64,000 bases of DNA, from contig JALEKD010000009.1 in NCBI GenBank assembly GCA_022769285.1, forward strand, positions 1 to 64,000. Reading direction: 5' to 3'. How positions within the stretch are numbered: position 1 is the stretch's first letter; the number at the start of each line of letters is the position of its first letter. The translations under genes were made by a program, and so were the position numbers. Source of the DNA: Prevotella sp. GTDB lineage: Bacteria; Bacteroidota; Bacteroidia; Bacteroidales; Bacteroidaceae. The notes beneath the pieces are model-generated. The model saw nothing but the letters and a program-made list of their open reading frames with translations, did not search any database and was not told the DNA's origin. Below are positions 8,741 through 15,752 of this stretch, one piece after another.

Positions 8741-10159
8741 ATGAAAACAATATGCCTATATTTTGAAATACATCAGATATTACATCTGAAGAGGTACCGC
8801 TTCTTTGACATAGGTACAGACCACTATTATTATGACGACTATGAGAACGAGCGAACCATCTCTGACATAGCCGAGCGTAGCTACATGCCCGCGCTCAATA
8901 CCATTGGCGAGATGATTAAGGAGAACGGCCAAGCCTTCAAGGTGGCCTTCTCGCTCTCGGGCGTGGGTATCGAGCAGCTGGAGCTTCACGCTCCACAGGT
9001 GCTTGAGAAGTTGCAGCAGCTCAACGACACGGGTTGCGTAGAGTTTCTCGCCGAGCCTTTCTCCCATGGTCTCTCGTCATTGGCCAACGAGGAGTGCTTC
9101 GCTGCCGATGTCAAGAAGCAGGTCGAGAAGATTAAGGAGTACTTCAATCAGACCCCGCAGGTGCTCCGCAACTCTGGCCTTATCTACAGCGACGACATCG
9201 GCATGCAGGCTGCCCAGCTCGGCTTCAAGGGCATGCTCACCGAGGGTGCCAAACATGTACTGGGCTGGAAATCGCCCCATTACCTCTACCACTGCGCACT
9301 CAACCCCAAGCTCAAACTGCTGCTCCGCGACGTTAACCTGAGCGACGACATCTCGCTCCGTTTCAGCAACAGCGACTGGGAGGGCTACCCGCTCTTTGCC
9401 GACAACTATATCCGCCGTATCGCTGAAGCCCCCGCCGAGGAACAGTTCTATGGCATCTTTATGAACCTCTCCGCCATCGGTATAGCTCAGCCTCTGTCCA
9501 GCAATATACTGGAGTTTCTGAAAGCCCTGCCCGTATGCGCCAAGCAGAGTGGCATCACCTTCTCTACCCCGACCGAGGTGTGTACCAAGATGAAGTCCGT
9601 GGGCGCGCTCGATGTACCCGACACACTTTCCTGGATGGACGAGGAGCGCGATGTGTCGTGCTGGCTGGGCAACCCCATGCAGCGCGAGGCTTTTGATAAG
9701 CTCTACAGCGTGGCCGACCGTGTGCGTATCGCCGACGACCCACGTATCAACCAGGACTGGGACTATCTCCAGGCCACCAATAACTTCTACTTCATGTCTA
9801 CCAAGCCCTCGGGCGTGGCTGTCGATCGTGGCATTTACAGTAGTGCGTTCGATGCGTTTACTAACTATATGAACGTCATCGGTGACTTTATCAACCGCGT
9901 TAACAACCTCTATCCTGAGGAGATAGATAACGAGGAGTTAGAGAGCTTGCTCACCACAATACGCAACCAGGGCGATGAGATAGAGATGAAGGACAAGGAG
10001 ATAATACGCCTGCAGGCCAAGATAGAGAAGATAGAGGCTGCCAGTGACAAGTTGCGCGAGCAGATGGGCGAAAAGCCGGCCAAGGCCACAACAGCCAAGA
10101 AACCCAAGGCCACTAAGAAGGCGGCTTCTAAGAAAGTAACTGCTAAAAAGGCCGAGTAG
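8741..10159 (+). CDS. GH57 alpha-amylase-like protein, probable pseudoenzyme
   Basis: The 472-residue protein aligns by motif with GH57 alpha-amylases. FEIHQ (8-12) is the first conserved region, FSLSG lies at 70-74, and MLTEGAKHVLGWKSPHYLY (165-183) carries the expected nucleophile Glu168. The region that in active relatives reads like FMDYETFGEHQ, with the general-acid Asp, reads FMNLSAIGIAQ (240-250), so the Asp is Asn and its surroundings are lost. A Glu usual in the RNxELIY segment is Gly (RNSGLIY, 143-149). After about residue 400 there is a coiled coil and a Lys/Ala-rich tail (430-472). Hydrolysis is unlikely; glucan binding or a scaffold role in the glycogen cluster is an inference. 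Confidence 0.85.
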   Translation: MKTICLYFEIHQILHLKRYRFFDIGTDHYYYDDYENERTISDIAERSYMPALNTIGEMIKENGQAFKVAFSLSGVGIEQLELHAPQVLEKLQQLNDTGCVEFLAEPFSHGLSSLANEECFAADVKKQVEKIKEYFNQTPQVLRNSGLIYSDDIGMQAAQLGFKGMLTEGAKHVLGWKSPHYLYHCALNPKLKLLLRDVNLSDDISLRFSNSDWEGYPLFADNYIRRIAEAPAEEQFYGIFMNLSAIGIAQPLSSNILEFLKALPVCAKQSGITFSTPTEVCTKMKSVGALDVPDTLSWMDEERDVSCWLGNPMQREAFDKLYSVADRVRIADDPRINQDWDYLQATNNFYFMSTKPSGVAVDRGIYSSAFDAFTNYMNVIGDFINRVNNLYPEEIDNEELESLLTTIRNQGDEIEMKDKEIIRLQAKIEKIEAASDKLREQMGEKPAKATTAKKPKATKKAASKKVTAKKAE

Positions 10160-10186
10160 GCCACTATCTATAGCCACCCCTAAAGG

Positions 10187-10227
10187 GGCTGCACCGTTGT
10201 GCTATCATATGGTGCAGCCTTTTTTTT
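10187..10227 (+). terminator. Rho-independent terminator of the glycogen cluster
   Basis: GGCTGCACC (10187-10195) pairs with GGTGCAGCC (10211-10219), followed by eight T. Confidence 0.92.
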
Positions 10228-10340
10228 GTGGCCATTTTAATAGTTGTGAATGTCTTGTAAATCAGTGCGATAATCATTGAGTGATGGACGATGGTGCGGG
10301 GTGGGGCGCAGATTGCAACCCAGTTGCAAATGAAACTTCC

Positions 10341-10348
10341 TACCTTTG
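10341..10348 (+). promoter_or_regulatory. -7 element upstream of the metal ATPase gene
   Basis: TACCTTTG fits the Bacteroidota box. No TTTG is seen at 19-21 bp upstream. It places transcription near 10355, between the upstream in-frame ATGs and the chosen start at 10375. Confidence 0.55.
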
Positions 10349-10374
10349 TACGCAGAAAACCAAAAGTTATCAAT

Positions 10375-12363
10375 ATGACAGAAACTACCCATACACACTG
10401 CAACTGCGACCCCCATAAGGGTTGCCAGCACTCCGAACAAGACTCCGGGTACCATGGCCATGACAACGAACATGAGCATGGGTCGCTCCGCAGCCAGTTA
10501 GTCCTTATCACCGTTACCGTACTGCTGCTCATCGCGGCCGTCGTGACCGAGAAGACTTGTCACCTGGCCCCCTGGCAACTGCTGCTGGTCTACCTGGTGC
10601 CCTACCTGCTCATCGGCCACGACACTCTGAGGGAGGCGGCCGAGGGTGTCATCAGCGGCGACATGTTCAATGAACACTTCCTGATGACCATCGCCACCAT
10701 TGGTGCCCTGTGCATAGGCTTTTTTCCCGGCGCAGAGACCGAGTATCCCGAGGCAGTATTCGTGATGCTCTTCTTTCAGATTGGCGAACTCTTCGAGGGC
10801 TACGCTGAGGGGCAGAGCCGTAAGAGTATAGCCCACCTGATGGACATCCATCCGGATGTGGCTTACGTGAAGCGTGGCGGACAGGTTGCCATCGTGGCCC
10901 CGGCCGATGTGGCGATAGGCGAGACCATCGTGATCAAGCCCGGTGAGAAAGTGCCGTTAGACGGTGTGGTATTGAGCGGCACATCGGCCCTCAACACACT
11001 GGCCCTCACGGGCGAGAGCGTGCCCCGTGACGTTGCTGTGGGCGACGATGTCATCTCGGGCTGTATCAACCTTACCGGTGTGGTCGAGGTGCGTACTACC
11101 AAGACTTTCGGAGAAAGCACTGTGTCCAAGATACTCAACATGGTCGAAGCCGCCGACCAGCGTAAGTCGCGCAGCGAGTCCTTTATCACCCGCTTTGCCC
11201 GCATCTACACCCCTGTGGTGGTCTTCTTGGCCTTAGCCTTGGCCCTTATCCCACCCTTGGTGCTGATCGGTTCTTTCGCTGACCTCTTTCCCCTCTGGCT
11301 CAACCGTGCCCTCATCTTCTTAGTGGTGTCGTGTCCCTGCGCCCTGGTCATCAGCGTGCCGCTCACCTTCTTTGGCGGAATAGGCGGTGCCTCGCGTAGC
11401 GGCATCCTTATCAAGGGCAGTAATGATATAGACGCGCTGAACCAGATAGATACCGTGGTGTTCGACAAGACGGGTACGCTTACCTGCGGGCAGTTCGATG
11501 TCGAGGCCGTGCATCCCGACCACCTCGACGCCAACCACTTGTTGCACCTGGCCGCCCACGTAGAGCACTTTACCACCCATCCTATAGGTGCCGCGCTGCG
11601 TGAAGCGTTCCCCAATGAAGCCACCGACGGTTGCCAGGTTACCGATGTACAGGAGATAGCCGGCCAGGGCATCACTGCCCGGGTCAATGGGCAGACTGTG
11701 AGTGTGGGCAATACCAAGCTGATGGATGCTGTGGGTGCCCAGTGGCATAGCTGCCACCGCGTGGGCACCATTATTCATGTGGCTGTCGATGGCGTGTATG
11801 CCGGCCATATCGTGGTGGGCGACCGCATCAAGCCCGACAGTGCCGAGGCCATCGTCCTGCTCCGCAAGCAGGGCGTGCGCCACACCGTCATGCTGACCGG
11901 CGACCGCGAGGAGGTGGCTGCCGACGTGGCCCGTACCTTGGGTATCGACGAGTATCATGCCGAACTGCTGCCCACAGACAAGGTGACCCACGTAGAACGC
12001 TTGCTCGCTGCCCAGCGGCCTGGCCATACTTTGGCCTTTGTGGGCGACGGTATCAACGATGCCCCCGTGCTCAAGCGGGTCGACGTGGGCATAGCCATGG
12101 GAGCCCTTGGCAGCGATGCCGCTACCGAGGCTGCCGAGGTGGTGCTCATGGATGATAAGCCCAGCAAGGTGGCCCGTGCCATAGCCATAGCACGGCGAAC
12201 CACGCGCATAGCCCACCAGAATGTGTGGCTGGCTATAGGGGTCAAGGTGGCTGTGCTGGCCTTGGCCACCGTGGGCCTGAGTAATATGTGGATGGCCGTC
12301 ATGGCCGATGTTGGCGTTACGGTAGTGGCTGTGCTCAATGCCATGCGCGCCCTGCGTAAGTAG
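10375..12363 (+). CDS. P1B-type heavy-metal translocating ATPase (Zn/Cd/Pb-type)
   Basis: This inner-membrane pump exports a soft divalent metal at the cost of ATP. The start at 10375 (662 residues) is chosen because earlier in-frame ATGs lie at or upstream of the promoter box. The N-terminus has no ferredoxin-like HMA domain. Instead about 36 residues are rich in His and Cys (HTHCNCDPHKGC, HGHDNEHEHG). Catalytic motifs follow in order: TGES (212-215), CPC in the membrane helix (320-322), phosphorylation site DKTGT (364-368), THPIG, and GDGINDAP. The last helix pair has ADVGVT, with the Asp typical of zinc/cadmium pumps. It converges on the C_GCAxxG_C_C gene with 7 bp between stops. Confidence 0.93.
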   Translation: MTETTHTHCNCDPHKGCQHSEQDSGYHGHDNEHEHGSLRSQLVLITVTVLLLIAAVVTEKTCHLAPWQLLLVYLVPYLLIGHDTLREAAEGVISGDMFNEHFLMTIATIGALCIGFFPGAETEYPEAVFVMLFFQIGELFEGYAEGQSRKSIAHLMDIHPDVAYVKRGGQVAIVAPADVAIGETIVIKPGEKVPLDGVVLSGTSALNTLALTGESVPRDVAVGDDVISGCINLTGVVEVRTTKTFGESTVSKILNMVEAADQRKSRSESFITRFARIYTPVVVFLALALALIPPLVLIGSFADLFPLWLNRALIFLVVSCPCALVISVPLTFFGGIGGASRSGILIKGSNDIDALNQIDTVVFDKTGTLTCGQFDVEAVHPDHLDANHLLHLAAHVEHFTTHPIGAALREAFPNEATDGCQVTDVQEIAGQGITARVNGQTVSVGNTKLMDAVGAQWHSCHRVGTIIHVAVDGVYAGHIVVGDRIKPDSAEAIVLLRKQGVRHTVMLTGDREEVAADVARTLGIDEYHAELLPTDKVTHVERLLAAQRPGHTLAFVGDGINDAPVLKRVDVGIAMGALGSDAATEAAEVVLMDDKPSKVARAIAIARRTTRIAHQNVWLAIGVKVAVLALATVGLSNMWMAVMADVGVTVVAVLNAMRALRK

Positions 12364-12370
12364 CGCGCTG

Positions 12371-12922
12371 TCAGCCCGCCTGGTGCTCTGTCTTGCGCTC
12401 CAGGTACTGGGCGAAGATGCGCGCGGCGCTCTCCACCTTGGCCGCGCAGGGTCTGGTCTTGTAGTATTCGGCAGTGCGGGCCGACGCTACATAGCTCGAA
12501 TGGACTTTCTCGTGCCCCTTCAGTCCCAGTATCTCGGCACAGACTATCGAGCCGTTAGCTGCTGCAGACTGCGCTATCAGGTCTTGCACCACCTTGTAGC
12601 AGGCCGACTTTCCGGCGCGGTCGCTGCCCACGGTCTGCCCGCAGTCCAGTCCTGCCAGCATCACCAGGGCCGACACGGCACCGCACATCATTCTGAGCCG
12701 GCCCACGCCGCCGCCGAATCCGGCCGCCAGGCGCTTGGCCATGGTGTCGTCCAGCCCGTACAGGTCGGCAAAGGCGGCCACCACCGACTGGCAGCAGCCA
12801 TAGCCCTCCATAAAGTTATCGACAGCCCTTGCCACGCGCGTCTCCATCTCGGCGCTCAGTGGTAAGGGCTTTTGTGTGGCTCCCTCTGCGGGTACAGCCC
12901 TATCGTTAGTGTTGTCCATCAT
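12371..12922 (-). CDS. C_GCAxxG_C_C family putative redox protein
   Basis: The 183-residue protein carries the family pattern YGCCQSVV (41-48), GFGGGVGRL (68-76) and CGAV (80-83), with further Cys at 94, 107, 127 and 158. Family members are small helical, probably cytosolic proteins with conserved cysteines, thought to bind redox cofactors or metals; the reaction is unknown. The usual glycine-rich GA after CGAVTG is changed to CGAVSALVML. It converges on the metal ATPase gene, which may be coincidence or a loose link to metal stress. Confidence 0.8.
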   Translation of the reverse strand: MMDNTNDRAVPAEGATQKPLPLSAEMETRVARAVDNFMEGYGCCQSVVAAFADLYGLDDTMAKRLAAGFGGGVGRLRMMCGAVSALVMLAGLDCGQTVGSDRAGKSACYKVVQDLIAQSAAANGSIVCAEILGLKGHEKVHSSYVASARTAEYYKTRPCAAKVESAARIFAQYLERKTEHQAG

Positions 12923-13126
12923 CTATGGTTAATTTATTGATTGCGAAGATACTAAATGTGCCCGACACTGCCCCGCTTGCTCCGATGCTTTAACACTCTA
13001 TAACGCTTCTTGCAACTGTTGGGCCGATGGTGGCCGTCGCGGTAGCGATAATGAACTCGAAATAAGCGACCGACGAGCCGTTTTCTGGCGATTATCATCT
13101 AAAATGCTCGTTTTTAACTAAAAAGA

Positions 13127-13158
13127 TTTGTTGGTATCAAATTAAAGTCCTATATTTG
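13127..13158 (+). promoter_or_regulatory. Orphan promoter in the gene-poor region
   Basis: TTTG (13127-13130), 20 bp, TATATTTG (13151-13158) is a full Bacteroidota promoter. No credible ORF starts downstream; a pair of stem-loops and a T-run follow within 80 bp. Confidence 0.6.
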
Positions 13159-13164
13159 CCGTAC

Positions 13165-13235
13165 TCTTTTTGATTTCAACCTTATTATTTTTGAAATCGT
13201 CCTGAGGTTGGTCGCATCCTGCACCAACCTCTTTT
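13165..13235 (+). ncRNA. Candidate small RNA of about 70 nt
   Basis: Between the predicted start point (about 13165) and a T4 run (13232-13235) lie two consecutive hairpins. The first pairs GATTTCAA (13172-13179) with TTGAAATC (13191-13198). The second pairs GAGGTTGGT (13204-13212) with ACCAACCTC (13223-13231). Promoter, two stem-loops and terminator with no ORF suggest a stand-alone small RNA. A premature-termination leader for something downstream is the alternative, but no gene follows for 600 bp. Confidence 0.45.
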
Positions 13236-13530
13236 GGCGCATAACTCCCACCGTTCGTATGATAGCTGGGTCTCTGGCCATGACGGCTTATTTTAATGCC
13301 AGAATGGCAACGCATGCGGTAAGTGCAAAAACGGTGAAAGCCAAGCGCCATGAGCCTGCTCAAAAGATCGAGGCGCAGCCTGTTTTAGGCAACAGTATAA
13401 AGCCTGGGACAACGCCCCAGGAAAAATAACAATCGTCATGTTATCGCGCTTACAGCGCGCGTTGGTCGCGGGAGCACCCTCACCACAGCCAAGGCACCCG
13501 CAGATTTTCCAGAGGCCATCGCGGGAAATG
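13236..13530. other. Gene-free stretch
   Basis: Short ORFs here (for example 13208-13429 +, 13293-13691 -) lack recognisable composition or motifs. A small CCTGGG/CCCAGG inverted repeat lies near 13407-13426. Nothing else is recognised. The flank 12923-13126 also shows no gene. Confidence 0.5.
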
Positions 13531-13598
13531 AAAAGACCGTTCTTTAGCTTTCTAAAGACGGCTCCCAGCATCGTAAAGACCGGTCTCCACAATCGGGG
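13531..13598 (+). repeat. Composite 21-bp repeat element, copy A
   Basis: It begins GGGAAATGAAAAGACCG. The 7-bp hairpin TCTTTAG-CTTT-CTAAAGA (13541-13558) follows and leads into two tandem units of consensus TAAAGACGGCTCCCAGCCYGY, at 13553-13573 and 13574-13594 (the second degenerate). The same module occurs at 28903-28944 (reverse) and 40400-40454. Confidence 0.75.
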
Positions 13599-13770
13599 CA
13601 GATGCTTCTCGTGGCATGAATGGGCATGGGGGCTTTTCACGCGATTACCTCCAGAGCGCCCGCAGTCTTTGCTTTTCACTTTCGCACCCATTTGCTTTTT
13701 TACGCTTACGCTCTTGGCTGTCCTGATACCTACCCCGGCTCTTATAGTGATAATCTTTTAGTTAAAAAGT

Positions 13771-13801
13771 TTTGGTCATAGTGATAAAAATGTTAACTTT
13801 G
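13771..13801 (+). promoter_or_regulatory. Promoter of the ECF sigma gene
   Basis: TTTG (13771-13774), 19 bp, TAACTTTG (13794-13801) is a near-perfect match. The leader would be about 70 nt. Confidence 0.8.
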
Positions 13802-13880
13802 CAATTAATTAACATTGTTCATACAATAAATAGCCAGCGCCTATAGCAAACATTTACTTATTAATAACACGATTAAGGAA

Positions 13881-14480
13881 ATGAATGTACTGAGTAATAT
13901 GACCGACGAACAGTTGGCCATGGCTTATATAGGCGGAAATGCGGCAGCTTTCGACTTGGTGCTGGCACGCAATCAGCAGAAGATTTACTCCTATATCCTC
14001 TTTGTGGTTCACGACCGCGAAACGGCCGAGGATGTGTTTCAGGACACGTTCGTCAAAGTTGTCATGCGCCTTCAGCAGGGTCGCTACATACCCAGTGGCA
14101 AGTTTGCTGCCTGGGTTATGCGTATAGCCCACAATGTCATTATGGACCATTACCGCGACCAGCACGGCGAGGGTCTCGTAGACTCGGCGGCCAATAGCGA
14201 CGCTGCCGACTGCGACAGCATGGATCTGGCTGAGGGCAATGTAGAGAGCCGCTATGTCAACGAGCAGGTATATACCGATGTGCGACACATGATGAACATG
14301 CTGCCTCCGGTACAGCGCGAGGTCATCTTTATGCGCTTCTTTCAGGACTTGTCATTCAAGGAGATAGCCGAGGCCACCAACGTGAGCATCAACACGGCAC
14401 TTGGGCGTATGCGCTATGCCGTGTTCAACCTGCGCCGTATGGCCAAGAGCCATGGAGTGTACCTGCAGTTAGAGCAGTAG
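13881..14480 (+). CDS. ECF-type RNA polymerase sigma factor
   Basis: The 199-residue protein has sigma-70 region 2 (about 25-95: AFDLVLARNQQKIYSYILF, then DRETAEDVFQDTFVKVV, the -10 recognition helix) and region 4 (about 135-190: LPPVQREVIFMRFFQDLSFKEIAE with a helix-turn-helix). It should direct RNA polymerase to a specialised promoter set. No anti-sigma factor gene is adjacent; rpe converges 8 bp downstream. It has its own promoter of the housekeeping type. Regulon and signal are unknown. Confidence 0.92.
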   Translation: MNVLSNMTDEQLAMAYIGGNAAAFDLVLARNQQKIYSYILFVVHDRETAEDVFQDTFVKVVMRLQQGRYIPSGKFAAWVMRIAHNVIMDHYRDQHGEGLVDSAANSDAADCDSMDLAEGNVESRYVNEQVYTDVRHMMNMLPPVQREVIFMRFFQDLSFKEIAEATNVSINTALGRMRYAVFNLRRMAKSHGVYLQLEQ

Positions 14481-14488
14481 CCCGTGGG

Positions 14489-15148
14489 TTACTTGTGTCC
14501 TAACAGGCCCTTGATGGTCTGGCAGGGGTCGGCAGCCCCGAATACATAGCTGCCACTTACCAACACATTGGCCCCAGCCTCTACGACCTGTGGGGCCGTC
14601 TGCCCGTTGATGCCCCCGTCTACCTCTATCAGCGGTTTCTTCGTGGTGGCGTCTATCATCAGGCGCAGTCGCTTTATCTTGCTTATCGCCTGGGGTATAA
14701 ATGACTGCCCGCCAAATCCCGGGTTGACACTCATGATCAGTATCAGGTCTGCGTCCTCCAGAACCTCTTCTACGGCGCAGAGCGGAGTGGCCGGGTTGAG
14801 CGCCACGCCCGCCTTCATGCCCGCAGCGTGTATCTGCTGGATGGTGCGGTGCAGATGTGTACACGCCTCGGCATGCACGGTCATTACCTGGCCGCCCGCC
14901 TGGCGCACAGCGTCTATATAGTTCTCCGGATGTATGGTCATCATGTGAACATCGAGCACCTTGCTGCACAGGCGCTGGGCCGCCTTGATGACGGGAAAGC
15001 CAAAGGATATGTTAGGGACAAACACCCCATCCATTACGTCCAGGTGCAGCCAGTCGGCAGCGCTCCGGTTAATCATATCGAGTTGCTGGGCCAGCTGGCC
15101 AAAGTCGGCCGACAGCAGGGAGGGGGCTATTATCGTGTTATTTTTCAT
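14489..15148 (-). CDS. rpe: Ribulose-phosphate 3-epimerase
   Basis: Rpe interconverts ribulose-5-phosphate and xylulose-5-phosphate in the pentose phosphate pathway. The TIM-barrel motifs are complete: APSLLSADF at the start, the metal-site LHLDVMDGVFVPNISFG, VHAEA, MSVNPGFGGQSFI and EVDGGIN. The start at 15148 (MKNNTIIAPS, 219 residues) matches family length; an ATG three codons upstream (15157) is possible. It lies 26 bp downstream of the 45-codon small gene, probably in one transcript. Confidence 0.95.
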   Translation of the reverse strand: MKNNTIIAPSLLSADFGQLAQQLDMINRSAADWLHLDVMDGVFVPNISFGFPVIKAAQRLCSKVLDVHMMTIHPENYIDAVRQAGGQVMTVHAEACTHLHRTIQQIHAAGMKAGVALNPATPLCAVEEVLEDADLILIMSVNPGFGGQSFIPQAISKIKRLRLMIDATTKKPLIEVDGGINGQTAPQVVEAGANVLVSGSYVFGAADPCQTIKGLLGHK

Positions 15149-15174
15149 CGTACACATTATTATATATATAAGTA

Positions 15175-15312
15175 TCAGTTCATGCAGGTCTTATAGATGT
15201 TGGCCTTGCCGCTCGCAGCCTGGTACAGACGGGCCACTTGTCGTATAATGTGCAGCGTTTGCTCCGAGGGCTGCATCTCTTTAGGGGTAAAGTACTTCAT
15301 AGGCGGTATCAT
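15175..15312 (-). CDS. Conserved-looking small protein (45 residues)
   Basis: This minus-strand ORF starts at ATG 15312 (alternative MKYF start at 15300) and ends at TGA 15175. The protein begins MIPPMKYFTPKEMQPSEQTL and continues with an Arg/Tyr-rich helix (HIIRQVARLYQAA). Similar short proteins with a (K)EMQPS...TL..IRQ.A..Y pattern are, to my recollection, common in Bacteroidales next to housekeeping genes, without assigned function. It lies 26 bp upstream of rpe on the same strand. There is no signal peptide or Cys motif. Confidence 0.65.
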   Translation of the reverse strand: MIPPMKYFTPKEMQPSEQTLHIIRQVARLYQAASGKANIYKTCMN

Positions 15313-15521
15313 GATTTTTATTAGTATAACGGCCCGCGGCCCCTTTTATTACATAGATGGGTCAAAACTTTTTGCCTACGGCTCTCCGTGGCTTTCCTAA
15401 TGGTCGGCTTGTGGCCCCTGGCGGCCCCGTACAGGCAGGCGGCTGACGCCCTGGCAGAGTAGGCCATTTGTAAGCCATTCGGGATAATTTCTATTAAAAT
15501 ATCACTTTTCCCCACAAAAAG

Positions 15522-15552
15522 TTTGCAGGGTCACTTTTTTTTGCTACATTTG
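15522..15552 (+). promoter_or_regulatory. Promoter of the trp operon
   Basis: TTTG (15522-15525), 19 bp, TACATTTG (15545-15552) places transcription at about 15559, 18 nt before the leader peptide ATG. Confidence 0.85.
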
Positions 15553-15576
15553 CAACCATAAAATTAGTAATGACAA

Positions 15577-15636
15577 ATGAGAAATAATGTATCTACATCA
15601 TGGTGGTGGCGCTACTCAAGATTGAAACAGTCGTGA
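15577..15636 (+). CDS. trpL: trp operon leader peptide
   Basis: This 19-codon ORF encodes MRNNVSTSWWWRYSRLKQS, with three consecutive UGG codons (15601-15609) and a stop at 15634-15636. It lies between the trp promoter and a strong terminator that precedes trpD. In the classical mechanism, ribosome stalling at Trp codons when charged tRNA-Trp is scarce alters RNA folding and lets transcription continue. Three adjacent Trp codons in a 19-residue peptide at this exact place are very unlikely by chance. Confidence 0.9.
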   Translation: MRNNVSTSWWWRYSRLKQS

Positions 15637-15709
15637 GCAACCCAGCCGTGTAGATATCCGAGAGATAGAAAGAGGCCTGCCGTACTTACGACAGGCCTCT
15701 TTCTCTTTT
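15589..15709 (+). promoter_or_regulatory. trp attenuator: pause helix and terminator
   Basis: GTATCTACA (15589-15597), just before the Trp codons, can pair over 9 bp (one G-U) with TGTAGATAT (15649-15657). A stalled ribosome would disrupt this helix. The terminator stem GAAAGAGGCCTG (15668-15679) pairs fully with CAGGCCTCTTTC (15692-15703), plus an inner CGTA/TACG helix. The T-rich tail TTTCTCTTTT is modest. The competing antiterminator could not be drawn convincingly by eye. Confidence 0.82.
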
Positions 15710-15752
15710 GGTAACAACCATCAGTAGCAACTTATAAACAAACAAGGCAGAT

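Noticed and set aside
13208..13691. Short ORFs in the gene-poor region (73 codons plus strand, 132 codons minus strand)
   Set aside because: They overlap the sRNA candidate and repeat copy A. Similar peptide strings near copies B and C (LGAVFR-like) come from the repeat's nucleotide sequence, not from a protein family.
15570..15587. ATG at 15570 as an alternative trp leader ORF, and ATG 15587 in a third frame
   Set aside because: The first encodes only five residues and the second has no Trp codons (it reads MYLHHGGGATQD), whereas the 15577 frame has three consecutive Trp codons and a stop placed correctly before the terminator.
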